A stretch of 6,234 nt of DNA from Pseudomonadota bacterium. GTDB lineage: Bacteria; Pseudomonadota; Alphaproteobacteria; Rhizobiales; Xanthobacteraceae. A program made the position numbers and the translations under genes. Positions 1 to 6,116 of this stretch are shown here, one piece after another. Position 1 is the first letter of the stretch. Every line of letters starts with the position of its first letter. The notes beneath the pieces are model-generated. The model had not been told where the DNA came from. It searched no databases and saw nothing but the letters and a program-made list of their open reading frames with translations. The stretch covers positions 1 to 6,234 of the forward strand of contig JAEXXW010000603.1 of the NCBI GenBank assembly GCA_023405565.1, written 5' to 3'.

Positions 1-153
1 CTCCGGATAGTCGCGAAGACGCGCGTAAAATCCATCAAGAGTTGCAGGCAGCGCCTTGTCAATCTCCGACTTTATAGAACGAATCGCCTCGACACCCTTG
101 TCATCAAGAGCAGCAAATTGCATGCGCCGAAGAAGCGCGGAATTATCAGACAT
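1..153 (-). CDS. Protoglobin-domain sensor, N-terminal fragment (probable globin-coupled chemoreceptor)
   Basis: Only the first 51 codons are present; the gene runs off the left edge. The product starts MSDNSALLRRMQFAALDD and continues to ALPATLDGFYARLRDYPE. This is the pattern of the first helices of protoglobin (globin-sensor) domains, in which a short 'L..R..F..L' helix is followed by 'ALP..LD.FY..l...PE' before the heme pocket. The start is supported by an AGGA ribosome-binding site at 161-164, 7 bases before the ATG. In this family the heme domain usually senses oxygen and is fused to an MCP, diguanylate cyclase or kinase output. The output domain lies outside the window. Because the next gene on the same strand is a chemoreceptor, an MCP output (HemAT-like) is the best guess, but that part is inference. 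The proximal and distal heme residues cannot be checked here. Confidence 0.72.
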   Translation of the reverse strand, partial: MSDNSALLRRMQFAALDDKGVEAIRSIKSEIDKALPATLDGFYARLRDYPE

Positions 154-311
154 CGTTTAGTCCTGTGAGAAACGTTCTGAAGGGGCGGCGAGCAGCGGCT
201 TTGCGCAGAGCTCGGTGGCTATCAACATCAATAAACAGGCGTCGGTGCTGATGCGCATCAAGGAATCACGAAATTCTGCAGCGTGCTTGCGTGCAATTTC
301 GCGCTTCAAAC

Positions 312-326
312 TTGATTTAGAGTTAA
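312..326 (-). promoter_or_regulatory. Imperfect CtrA-type box upstream of the globin-sensor gene
   Basis: The plus strand reads TTGA-N7-TTAA (minus strand TTAA-N7-TCAA), one mismatch from the TTAA-N7-TTAA consensus of the alphaproteobacterial response regulator CtrA. It lies about 160 bases before the globin-sensor start codon, in an AT-rich patch of an otherwise GC-rich region. CtrA commonly controls motility and chemotaxis genes in this class. The assignment is a motif match only. Confidence 0.3.
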
Positions 327-364
327 CGAATATTGAAACGCACGTCCTGTGTCTTCAAACGCAA

Positions 365-391
365 AACGGCGGATCGCCCTGATCCGCCGTT
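365..391 (-). terminator. Rho-independent-type terminator of the PAS chemoreceptor gene
   Basis: A perfect inverted repeat with 11-bp arms (365-375 and 381-391) and a 5-base loop lies 36 bases past the stop codon of the minus-strand chemoreceptor gene. Read on the minus strand the hairpin runs straight into TTTTGCGTTT, a short interrupted T tract. On the plus strand no T tract follows, so it should work for the minus-strand transcript only. It separates the chemoreceptor transcript from the globin-sensor gene, implying that the latter has its own promoter. Confidence 0.75.
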
Positions 392-427
392 CCAGAGGCC
401 CGGATGCGAGAGTTATCGCAAGGCCGA

Positions 428-2257
428 TCAGAACTTCCGCCAGCTGTCCTGAGCCACGGCGGTCGCGAGAGCAGCTTGCATCCCCCGCGCGCCTGCCGCC
501 ATCGCCTTCGGCTTTTTCGCCGGCATCGGTCGCTTCAGGGATGTAGCGGCGGCCTGACCTTTCTCCATGTCATACTTGCCGAGCCTAAAACGGCCGATTC
601 TCTCGTCCATATCGGCCGCTTGCTGCTGCAGGGTTCGGGCCGTCGCGGCGTTTTCCTCGACCATTGCTGAATTGTGCTGGGTAACTTCATCCATCTGGGT
701 CAGCGCCCGGTTGATCTGTTCGACGCCTCCTGCCTGTTCGCTGCTGGCTGAAGCAATATCGGCGACGATATCGGCGACTTGTTTGATCGAAGAGAGGATT
801 TCGCCCAGAGAGCTGCCGGCACGATTGACCAGTTGCACACCGTCCTGCACCTGGCTGGATGAATTCGTAATCAGATCCTTGATGTCCTTGGCTGCCTGCG
901 ACGAACGCTGCGCAAGGCTACGCACCTCCGAGGCCACCACCGCAAAGCCACGGCCAGCCTCACCGGCCCGGGCCGCTTCCACCGCCGCGTTCAAGGCCAG
1001 TAGGTTCGTCTGACGCGCGATTTCGTCGATCACCGAAATGATGTCGGAAATCTTGCGTGACGATTCCTCGATCCGGGCCATGGCCGAGACGGCCTCGCCG
1101 ACGACCTCACCGCTCCGGTCAGCCAGTTCGCGCGCACCGCGCGTCAGTTCGTTGGCCTGATCCGCATTTTCGGCATTCTTTTTCACCGTGGCCGCGATTT
1201 CCTCCATTGAGGAGGACGTCTCCTCAAGGCTTGCGGCCTGTTCTTCGGTCCGTTGCGACAAATCGGTGGTCGAAGAAGAAATCTCCGCTGCGGCGCTGGC
1301 GACATCACGCGAAGCCAGCTTGATCTGCCCCATCACCGTCGCAATGCTATCCAGCAATTCGTTGACGCCACCGCAGAGCGTCAGAAGCTCGCCGGCCTTC
1401 CCGTCGATCGGAATGCGCTGCGTGAGGTCGTGCGCCTTGGCGGCCATCACGGCGTCGCCGATTTGCTCGACTGCCGTGCGCATCGGCGTGATGTCGGTGG
1501 CGAATTTCACCACCTTGAACGGCTTCCCGCTCGCATCCATGATCGGATTGTAGCTGGCCTGGATCCAGACCTCGCGGCCATCCTTGCCAATACGCTTGTA
1601 CTGCGCGGCATCGAATTCACCCCGGCCCAGTTTATCCCAGAACAACTTGTATTCGGGGCTTTGACGATAGGCTGCGTCGACAAACATGCTGTGATGCTTG
1701 CCCTCGATCTCACGCAGTCCGTAGCCGAGTGTCTTCAGAAAGTTTTCGTTCGCCGTGATGATGGTTCCGTCGAGCTTGAACTCGATCACCGCTTGCGCTT
1801 TGTGGATCGCAGCAATCTGCCCTTCGAAATCGGAGCTCTTCATCTTTTCGGCGGTGATATCGGTCGCGAATTTGATGACACCGGTCGGCTTGCCGGAGCG
1901 ATCCAGCAGCGGATTGTAACTCGCCTGAATCCAGACCTCGCGCCCCCCCTTGCCAATACGCTTGTATTGCGCGGAATCGAACTCGCCGCGGGCAAGCTTC
2001 TGCCAGAAGGCCTTGTAGGCATCGCTTTGACGATAAGAAGGGTCGACAAACATGCTGTGATGCTTGCCCCTGATCTCCTCCAATGTGTAACCGAGAGCAT
2101 TGAGGAAATTTGCATTGGCGTGGACGATCACGCCATCAATCGAGAACTCAATCACGGCTTGCGACCGATTGATCGCGGCCACCTGCGACGCCATTTCACT
2201 GCCGCTCAATTGCCGGCCACCATCTGCGGCTGCAATGTTCCTTTTGGACCAAATCAT
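428..2257 (-). CDS. Soluble methyl-accepting chemotaxis protein with two PAS domains (BdlA/Aer-like layout)
   Basis: Cytoplasmic chemoreceptor of 609 residues that would signal through CheW/CheA. Order of parts: PAS1 about 25-137, PAS2 about 147-259, HAMP-like linker about 260-315, and the MCP signalling coiled coil about 320-557. The coiled coil has a methylation-type segment ([10 protein letters not shown], 338-347) and the kinase-contact hairpin tip ([20 protein letters not shown], 412-431). No hydrophobic membrane segment is present, so it senses an internal cue; PAS domains of such receptors often bind heme or flavin, but the ligand cannot be read here. The last five residues, SWRKF, fit the xWxxF docking motif for CheR/CheB. 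The start is ATG at 2257 because a near-ideal GGGAGGA site (2263-2269) stands 5 bases upstream. An upstream in-frame ATG at 2314 would add 19 hydrophobic residues and lacks this support. A lysine/alanine-rich linker (about 568-600) leads to the docking tail. It neighbours a second probable chemoreceptor. Confidence 0.95.
   Translation of the reverse strand: MIWSKRNIAAADGGRQLSGSEMASQVAAINRSQAVIEFSIDGVIVHANANFLNALGYTLEEIRGKHHSMFVDPSYRQSDAYKAFWQKLARGEFDSAQYKRIGKGGREVWIQASYNPLLDRSGKPTGVIKFATDITAEKMKSSDFEGQIAAIHKAQAVIEFKLDGTIITANENFLKTLGYGLREIEGKHHSMFVDAAYRQSPEYKLFWDKLGRGEFDAAQYKRIGKDGREVWIQASYNPIMDASGKPFKVVKFATDITPMRTAVEQIGDAVMAAKAHDLTQRIPIDGKAGELLTLCGGVNELLDSIATVMGQIKLASRDVASAAAEISSSTTDLSQRTEEQAASLEETSSSMEEIAATVKKNAENADQANELTRGARELADRSGEVVGEAVSAMARIEESSRKISDIISVIDEIARQTNLLALNAAVEAARAGEAGRGFAVVASEVRSLAQRSSQAAKDIKDLITNSSSQVQDGVQLVNRAGSSLGEILSSIKQVADIVADIASASSEQAGGVEQINRALTQMDEVTQHNSAMVEENAATARTLQQQAADMDERIGRFRLGKYDMEKGQAAATSLKRPMPAKKPKAMAAGARGMQAALATAVAQDSWRKF
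1487..1813 (-). repeat. Second copy of the duplicated PAS-coding segment
   Basis: This segment encodes residues 149-257 of the chemoreceptor and repeats residues 27-135 at an exact 366-base (122-residue) offset. Counting by eye, 80 of 109 residues are identical, and the blocks [17 protein letters not shown] and [11 protein letters not shown] are fully conserved. Some DNA stretches, such as that starting at 1678, match the other copy base for base. Confidence 0.9.
1853..2179 (-). repeat. First copy of the duplicated PAS-coding segment
   Basis: Partner of the copy at 1487-1813, encoding residues 27-135. The two copies are in frame and joined by a 13-residue linker, so the protein carries tandem PAS domains of the same subtype rather than two unrelated sensors. 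Differences cluster at the N-terminal strands and the mid-domain helix, while the C-terminal strands ([11 protein letters not shown] to KFATDIT) are almost unchanged. Confidence 0.9.
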
Positions 2258-2262
2258 TGTCT

Positions 2263-2269
2263 TCCTCCC
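2263..2269 (-). promoter_or_regulatory. Ribosome-binding site fixing the chemoreceptor start
   Basis: Minus strand GGGAGGA, 5 bases before the ATG at 2257. It decides between this start and the longer in-frame alternative at 2314. Confidence 0.85.
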
Positions 2270-2350
2270 AATGATAAAGAAATAAACGAATGACAATCGT
2301 CTCAGCAGGCACACGACAGCGTCTCGGCGCAGCGGACAGCCGCGCAGACT

Positions 2351-2366
2351 TTCATTTTAAAATGAA
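2351..2366. promoter_or_regulatory. Perfect 16-bp AT-rich palindrome, possible operator
   Basis: TTCATTTTAAAATGAA reads the same on both strands and lies 94 bases upstream of the chemoreceptor start, between it and the CtrA-type box. It has no loop, so a dimeric regulator site is more natural than a transcript hairpin. No known regulator consensus was recognised. Confidence 0.35.
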
Positions 2367-2435
2367 GCTGAGACCGTTGAACGATGAGCCCCCTCAAGCC
2401 CATCGGATCAGAGATGTGATTCCCGAATGCTGTTC

Positions 2436-2451
2436 TTCTACTGAAGTAGAA
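2436..2451. promoter_or_regulatory. Second 16-bp inverted repeat, possible operator
   Basis: TTCTACT-GA-AGTAGAA has 7-bp perfect arms with a 2-base centre. It sits 15 bases from the CtrA-type box and 85 bases (centre to centre) from the other palindrome of the same length. It could bind a dimeric regulator of the chemoreceptor promoter. Chance occurrence is not excluded. Confidence 0.3.
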
Positions 2452-2466
2452 CGTGCATTGGTAAGA

Positions 2467-2481
2467 TTAATGCTTGATTAA
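2467..2481 (-). promoter_or_regulatory. Perfect CtrA-type box (TTAA-N7-TTAA) upstream of the PAS chemoreceptor
   Basis: TTAA at 2467-2470, seven bases, then TTAA at 2478-2481, an exact match to the CtrA consensus. It lies in the 274-base gap between the depolymerase stop and the chemoreceptor start, about 210 bases upstream of the latter. The depolymerase gene ends here, so the chemoreceptor is the only gene with an upstream region at this place. Binding is inferred from the motif alone. Confidence 0.45.
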
Positions 2482-2531
2482 ATTCGACAGCCTACGGCTT
2501 CAAACTGCAGCCCGCTCAGATTAGAGTTGCT

Positions 2532-3743
2532 CTATTCTGCGGCCAGAATCAGGTTTTTCACCAGCGGATAAATCTGGCCTTCCCACTTCTTGCCACTGAA
2601 CACGCCATAATGGCCGACGCCCGGCTGCATGTGATGGCGCTTGCGATAGGGCCGCAGATTCGAGCACAGGTCATGCGCCGCAAGCGTCTGTCCGACGGCG
2701 CAGATATCGTCGCGTTCGCCTTCAACCGTCAGCAGCATGGTCTTTCTGATGGCGGACGGATCGACCGGGCGCCCGTCATATTCCAGTTCGCCGAGCGGCA
2801 GACGATGCTCCTGGAAAACGATCCGCACGGTCTCAAGATAGAACTCGGCTGTGAGGTCCAGCACAGCAAAATACTCGTCGTAGAAATCCTTGGTGATCTT
2901 GGCTTTCTCGATCTCGCCCCGCGCGAGGTTTTCGTACAGTTCGCGATGCGCCTTGGTATGGCGATCGAGATTCATGCTCATGAAAGCGGTGAGCTGCACG
3001 AAGCCTGGATAGACGCGCCGGAATGCACCGTCATAGCGAAACGGCACACGGGCAATCAGGTTCTTCTCGAACCATGAGATCGGCTTGCTCTTGGCCAGTT
3101 CGTTCACTTTGGTCGGGTTGACGCGGGTGTCGATCGGCCCGGCCATCAACGTCATCGAGCGCGGCTGCGCTGGATGGTCGTCCTTGGCCATCACCGCCGC
3201 CGCAACCAGAGCCGCAACACATGGCTGGCACACGGCGATAATATGCGCCCCCGGCCCCATCGTTTCGAGGAAATCAATCAGGTGGGTGACATAATCGTCG
3301 AATCCGAAGCGGCCGGCCGAGAGCGGCACGTCACGCGCATTGTGCCAGTCGGTGATATAGACGTCATGTTCCGGGAGCATAGTCCGCACCGTGCCGCGCA
3401 GGAGCGTCGCGAAATGCCCCGACAACGGCGCCACGATCAGGACGCGCGGCTGCTCGGTGTCGATGTCCTTCCTGAACCGCAGCAAGGTGCCAAACGGCGT
3501 GACCTGCACCGACTCCTCAGTGACCTGGACCTCGCGGTTGCCAACCATGACACTGCGGATGCCGTAATCCGGGCGGGTATGGGTCAGGCGGGCGCGGGAA
3601 ATCAATTCATAGGCCGCCGTGAGATTGCGCATGGCCGGACTGGACAGACCGGGCAAGGCACTATGGGCCGTCAGCGCAAAACCTGCGAGCGCGCGAGCCG
3701 GAAGCGTAAAATCCGTGCTCGCCTGATAGGCTTGATAGAGCAT
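2532..3743 (-). CDS. phaZ: Intracellular polyhydroxyalkanoate (PHB) depolymerase
   Basis: A 403-residue alpha/beta-hydrolase that degrades stored polyhydroxybutyrate granules in the cytoplasm, releasing 3-hydroxybutyrate units for carbon metabolism. It has the opening MLYQAYQ and the 'AAYELISR' segment usual for this family. The nucleophile elbow is HIIAVCQPCVA with Cys172 in place of the serine of ordinary lipases, as in Ralstonia PhaZ1. The probable acid is Asp345 in EGERDDICAVGQT and the base His378 in PGVGHYGVFSG; their 33-residue spacing fits the known triad as I remember it. The length matches the family (about 400). An in-frame ATG at 3917 would add 58 Arg-rich residues and run into the divergent gene, so ATG 3743 is preferred. 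Its ribosome site is weak (GGGGG, 10 bases upstream). There is no signal peptide, in keeping with an intracellular enzyme. No strong terminator is visible after the TAG stop. Confidence 0.93.
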   Translation of the reverse strand: MLYQAYQASTDFTLPARALAGFALTAHSALPGLSSPAMRNLTAAYELISRARLTHTRPDYGIRSVMVGNREVQVTEESVQVTPFGTLLRFRKDIDTEQPRVLIVAPLSGHFATLLRGTVRTMLPEHDVYITDWHNARDVPLSAGRFGFDDYVTHLIDFLETMGPGAHIIAVCQPCVAALVAAAVMAKDDHPAQPRSMTLMAGPIDTRVNPTKVNELAKSKPISWFEKNLIARVPFRYDGAFRRVYPGFVQLTAFMSMNLDRHTKAHRELYENLARGEIEKAKITKDFYDEYFAVLDLTAEFYLETVRIVFQEHRLPLGELEYDGRPVDPSAIRKTMLLTVEGERDDICAVGQTLAAHDLCSNLRPYRKRHHMQPGVGHYGVFSGKKWEGQIYPLVKNLILAAE

Positions 3744-3769
3744 TCCCGAGCGACCCCCGCCCCTGTTGC

Positions 3770-3801
3770 GCCGCAAAAAGCCTAGTGCATTTTTTTGCGG
3801 C
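3770..3801. promoter_or_regulatory. 10-bp inverted repeat in the phaZ/GST divergent promoter region
   Basis: Arms GCCGCAAAAA (3770-3779) and TTTTTGCGGC (3792-3801) are perfect complements around a 12-base centre. The repeat lies 26 bases before the phaZ ATG and 81 bases before the GST ATG. It could be an operator shared by both genes or a hairpin in the phaZ leader. On the plus strand the T run precedes the closing GC arm, so it is not a terminator. No strong -35/-10 pair was recognised in the 139-base gap; GATAAT at 3808-3813 could serve as a -10 for the GST gene, but without a good -35. Confidence 0.4.
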
Positions 3802-3882
3802 CCGCGAGATAATTTCCGCGCCGGTGGATAGCGCGGGGCGTGCAACGTCCGGCGTCTTTTTAGGCTTTGGGGGACTTCGGGA

Positions 3883-4539
3883 ATGGCGCAAGCCACATTA
3901 TCCATCAGCAGCCGCAATTACGGCTCCTGGTCGTTGCGGGGTTGGTTGCTGTGCAAGTTTGCCGGGATCGATTTCGAACCGGTCATGGTCGACAGCGATG
4001 ATCCATCGGTCCGCGCTGAACTCCTTTTGCTGTCACCCTCCTTTCTTGTTCCATGCCTGACGCACGAAGGCGTGCGGGTCTGGGACACGCTAGCCATCGG
4101 CGGCTATCTCAACGAGCTCAATCCCGATGCAGGTCTGCTGCCACGCGAACGTGTCGCGCGGGCGCATTGCCGCTCCGTCTCGGGCGAAATGCATTCCGGC
4201 TTCTCGAACCTGCGGTCGGCCCTGCCGATGAATCTCAAGGCCTATTATCCAGGCTTCAAGGTCTGGGCCGGCGCGCAGGCCGATATCGATCGCATCGTGG
4301 CGATCTGGAAGGAATGCCTAACAACCTATGGCGGGCCCTATCTGTTCGGAACGACGCCAAGCATGGCCGACGCCATGTACGCGCCGGTCTGCGCACGCTT
4401 CACGACCTATGATGTGCCGCTCGATCCAGTCTGCGACGCCTATCGCAAGACCATCATGTCCATGCCATTGATGCTCGAATGGATCGAGGCGGCAAAGGCA
4501 GAGCCGGACGAGGTGGAAGAACTGGATGTGGAGTTTTAA
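3883..4539 (+). CDS. Glutathione S-transferase family protein
   Basis: Soluble 218-residue protein with the two-domain GST layout. The N-terminal thioredoxin-like domain (about 1-82) opens with SISSRNYGSWSLRGWLL, where Ser9/Ser10/Tyr13/Ser15 are candidates for the residue activating glutathione. It contains the conserved cis-proline (Pro57 in LVPCL) and WDTLAIGGYL, whose Asp68-Thr69 corresponds to the (E/D)(S/T) pair that holds the gamma-glutamyl group. The helical C-terminal domain (about 90-205) includes the N-capping box SMAD (160-163) followed by AMYAPV. The tail is acidic (EPDEVEELDVEF). The start is supported by GGGGGA at 3869-3874, 8 bases upstream. It conjugates or reduces electrophilic or oxidised substrates in this fold, but the substrate cannot be predicted. 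The gene is divergent from phaZ and 119 bases before the next gene on its strand, without a clear terminator between. Confidence 0.92.
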   Translation: MAQATLSISSRNYGSWSLRGWLLCKFAGIDFEPVMVDSDDPSVRAELLLLSPSFLVPCLTHEGVRVWDTLAIGGYLNELNPDAGLLPRERVARAHCRSVSGEMHSGFSNLRSALPMNLKAYYPGFKVWAGAQADIDRIVAIWKECLTTYGGPYLFGTTPSMADAMYAPVCARFTTYDVPLDPVCDAYRKTIMSMPLMLEWIEAAKAEPDEVEELDVEF

Positions 4540-4558
4540 GCGGCGCTCCACCTCATTG

Positions 4559-4584
4559 AAGATAGCCGTCTAAGATAGCCGTCT
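4559..4584 (+). repeat. Perfect tandem duplication of a 13-bp unit
   Basis: AAGATAGCCGTCT occurs twice without any spacer (4559-4571, 4572-4584), 20 bases past the GST stop and 75 bases before the next start. It looks like a recent slippage duplication. A role in expression of the downstream gene is possible but not shown. Confidence 0.85.
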
Positions 4585-4647
4585 GTCCGCGCGCCGGCGT
4601 ATTGAGGCTGGCTTCCTGCTCGCGCGAGAACAAGCAGGCAGGCCAAC

Positions 4648-4654
4648 GAGAGGA
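4648..4654 (+). promoter_or_regulatory. Ribosome-binding site fixing a GTG start
   Basis: GAGAGGA is followed after 4 bases by the GTG at 4659. It decides in favour of GTG over the in-frame ATG at 4602, which has no comparable site and lies in the intergenic spacer. Confidence 0.75.
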
Positions 4655-4658
4655 TAGC

Positions 4659-5639
4659 GTGCTCAACGTCAAACCATTTGTCACCGGCGCGACGCCGTCG
4701 CAAATCGCCGCGATCCTTGGCGCGATGCGCGCCGTGGCGGAGACCGGCGGCACATTCAGCGATGCGGATGCCCGCGCGCTCGCCAGCGCTTCGCTTTACA
4801 TGTTCGGGCAGAGGCAGCGTCTCGATGTCGCAAGCGTCAAGTCCGTTGAACCTTCCGCGCTGGCGGCGGCGATCCTCGATCCCGAGCTGCGCGAAAATGC
4901 CCTGAAGTTTGCAACCGTCATGGCCTTTGTCGATGGCACACTCGACAAAGCCAAGATCGCTTCAGTGATCGCATATGCCAAGGCGCTCGGGCTGCACGAG
5001 CGCTACATCGATGAGATCGCGCTGGCGGCCCACGGGCACGTCAAAGAGGCACTGGCCGATATGACGCGCGCCAACATGATCAGCATCACCGGCAAGCCGT
5101 GGACCGATGACGACGCCACGCACTGGCTGATGCCCTACGACAAGAAGCCGGACCCTGCGCTTGCGGAACGCTGCAAGGCGCTTGGCGCATTACCGCAAGA
5201 CAGTTTCGGCTTTGCCTTCTACAATCACTATCGCAGCAACGGCTACGAATTTCCCGGCGATCCGAAGGCGCTCAATGCCGCCTTCGCCCTGCCGCACGAC
5301 ACGGTGCACGTCGCATCAGGTTACAATACGACACCGCGCGGCGAATTGCTGGCATCGACCTTCACCGCCGCCATGCACCCGCATTTCCCGATGGCAGGGC
5401 ACATCCTGCCGGTGATCTTCTCGTGGCAACTCGATATGCAGATCAATGCCGTGGCGAAGGACGCCAGCGGCGCGCTGGACCCGACCGAGTTCTGGCACGC
5501 CTATGCAGCAGGCAAGACCGCAACCATCGACACATTCGCGACCGGCTGGGATTTCTGGCGTTATGTGGAAACGCCGCTGCGCGCACTCCGTAAGCAATGG
5601 TCGATCCCGGAAGACGGACTCGACCATCATCAATCCTGA
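4659..5639 (+). CDS. TerB-like / Coq4-like two-domain protein
   Basis: A 326-residue soluble protein with a GTG start. The N-terminal part (about 13-135) is helical and resembles TerB: a run of helices with FATVMAFVDGTLDKAKIASV (84-103) and then YAKALGL, the 'A..DG.....E...i...a..lGl' pattern of that family. The C-terminal part (about 165-320) looks like Coq4. It has a QDSFGFAFYNHYRSNGYEFP segment, the motif HDTVHVASGYNTTPRGE (213-229) that fits HDxxH(x11)E exactly, and a WHAYAAGK ... PLRALRKQWSIP ending. In Coq4 this motif binds a metal, and the protein takes part in ubiquinone biosynthesis. Here a role in quinone or lipid handling is inference. No membrane segment or signal peptide is seen. 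It follows the GST gene by 119 bases and meets the cupin gene tail to tail (9 bases). Databases may call it a hypothetical protein. The Coq4 assignment rests on motif and pattern; the TerB assignment is weaker. Confidence 0.72.
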   Translation: MLNVKPFVTGATPSQIAAILGAMRAVAETGGTFSDADARALASASLYMFGQRQRLDVASVKSVEPSALAAAILDPELRENALKFATVMAFVDGTLDKAKIASVIAYAKALGLHERYIDEIALAAHGHVKEALADMTRANMISITGKPWTDDDATHWLMPYDKKPDPALAERCKALGALPQDSFGFAFYNHYRSNGYEFPGDPKALNAAFALPHDTVHVASGYNTTPRGELLASTFTAAMHPHFPMAGHILPVIFSWQLDMQINAVAKDASGALDPTEFWHAYAAGKTATIDTFATGWDFWRYVETPLRALRKQWSIPEDGLDHHQS

Positions 5640-5648
5640 GTGATCGCT

Positions 5649-6116
5649 TCAGCCGACATGCTGCAGCGGCTTACCGTCGATTTCTACCGCCGGCGCATCG
5701 AGCAGCACGAAAGCAATCACGCAGGGCTTGTCGCCCTTGTTGACCCAATCGTGGATGGTGCCACGCTGGACCATCACATCGCCGGCCTTGAGATGCACCA
5801 CCTCGTCGTCCAGCGTCATATCGATCTCGCCCGACATAACCACCGCAAAGTCGATCGAGTCCGTACGATGATTGCGCGGCATGACACCAGGCGCGTATTC
5901 GATCACGCGGAACACGGCCTTGTTCTTCATGGCCGTGCCAATGATCGCCTTGGCGCCGTCGCTGTCGTCATTGTTGTCCACGGGCAGCGGTGTCGACCAG
6001 ATGTTGAAGAAGGTGCAGCCCTGACGCGGATTCACAAGATCCTTGGAGAGTTCATCAATCAGGACAGTGGCCTTTCCATCCTTCTTGTGACCGGTGACGA
6101 CGCGACGCACTTGCAT
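5649..6116 (-). CDS. Small single-domain cupin protein
   Basis: A 155-residue protein with one conserved beta-barrel cupin domain. Motif 1 is degenerate: PGVMPRNHRTDSIDFAVVMSG (76-96) keeps His83 but has Thr85 where the second His of HxH is usual and Asp89 near the place of the Glu. Motif 2 is clear: GDVMVQRGTIHDWVN (112-126), with His122 and the typical RGTxHxWxN ending. Such cupins are dioxygenases, isomerases or ligand-binding proteins, and the substrate is not evident. The N-terminal 60 residues (VRRVVTGHKKDGKATV...FFNIWSTPLP) form a leading strand extension. An AGAGGA site (6123-6128) lies 6 bases before the ATG. It is 51 bases behind a Bug/TctC-type gene on the same strand, probably in one operon, which suggests a link to an organic acid taken up by that system. 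An antisense reading frame of almost equal length covers it but has no family features. Confidence 0.88.
   Translation of the reverse strand: MQVRRVVTGHKKDGKATVLIDELSKDLVNPRQGCTFFNIWSTPLPVDNNDDSDGAKAIIGTAMKNKAVFRVIEYAPGVMPRNHRTDSIDFAVVMSGEIDMTLDDEVVHLKAGDVMVQRGTIHDWVNKGDKPCVIAFVLLDAPAVEIDGKPLQHVG

Noticed and set aside
1253..2293. 346-codon open frame on the plus strand opposite the PAS chemoreceptor
   Set aside because: It mirrors the strong chemoreceptor gene, shows internal repetition only because the PAS segments are duplicated, has no recognisable domain and no supporting ribosome site.
2258..2314. N-terminal extension of the chemoreceptor to the ATG at 2314 (hydrophobic, membrane-like)
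   Set aside because: It could look like a short membrane anchor ([10 protein letters not shown]), but the GGGAGGA site 5 bases before ATG 2257 lies inside it and strongly favours the shorter soluble form.
2299..2374. 8-bp inverted repeat GTCTCAGC/GCTGAGAC with a 60-base spacer
   Set aside because: Arms of this length are expected by chance in a gap of this size, and the spacer is too long for a convincing leader structure.
2290..2481. 63-codon plus-strand frame in the chemoreceptor upstream gap
   Set aside because: No ribosome site or domain, and it covers the palindromes and CtrA-type box, which suits a regulatory gap better.
2489..2534. Small hairpins (AGCC-TAC-GGCT; TAGAG-TTG-CTCTA) as a phaZ terminator
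   Set aside because: Stems of 4-5 bp, one overlapping the stop codon, with no adequate T run; too weak to call.
3174..3785. 203-codon plus-strand frame opposite phaZ
   Set aside because: Arg/His-rich composition typical of an antisense frame in GC-rich DNA, no domain, and it ends in the phaZ promoter region.
3744..3917. N-terminal extension of phaZ to the ATG at 3917
   Set aside because: The extra 58 residues are Arg/Pro-rich and unlike the family, would overlap the divergent GST start, and the MLYQ start gives the usual family length.
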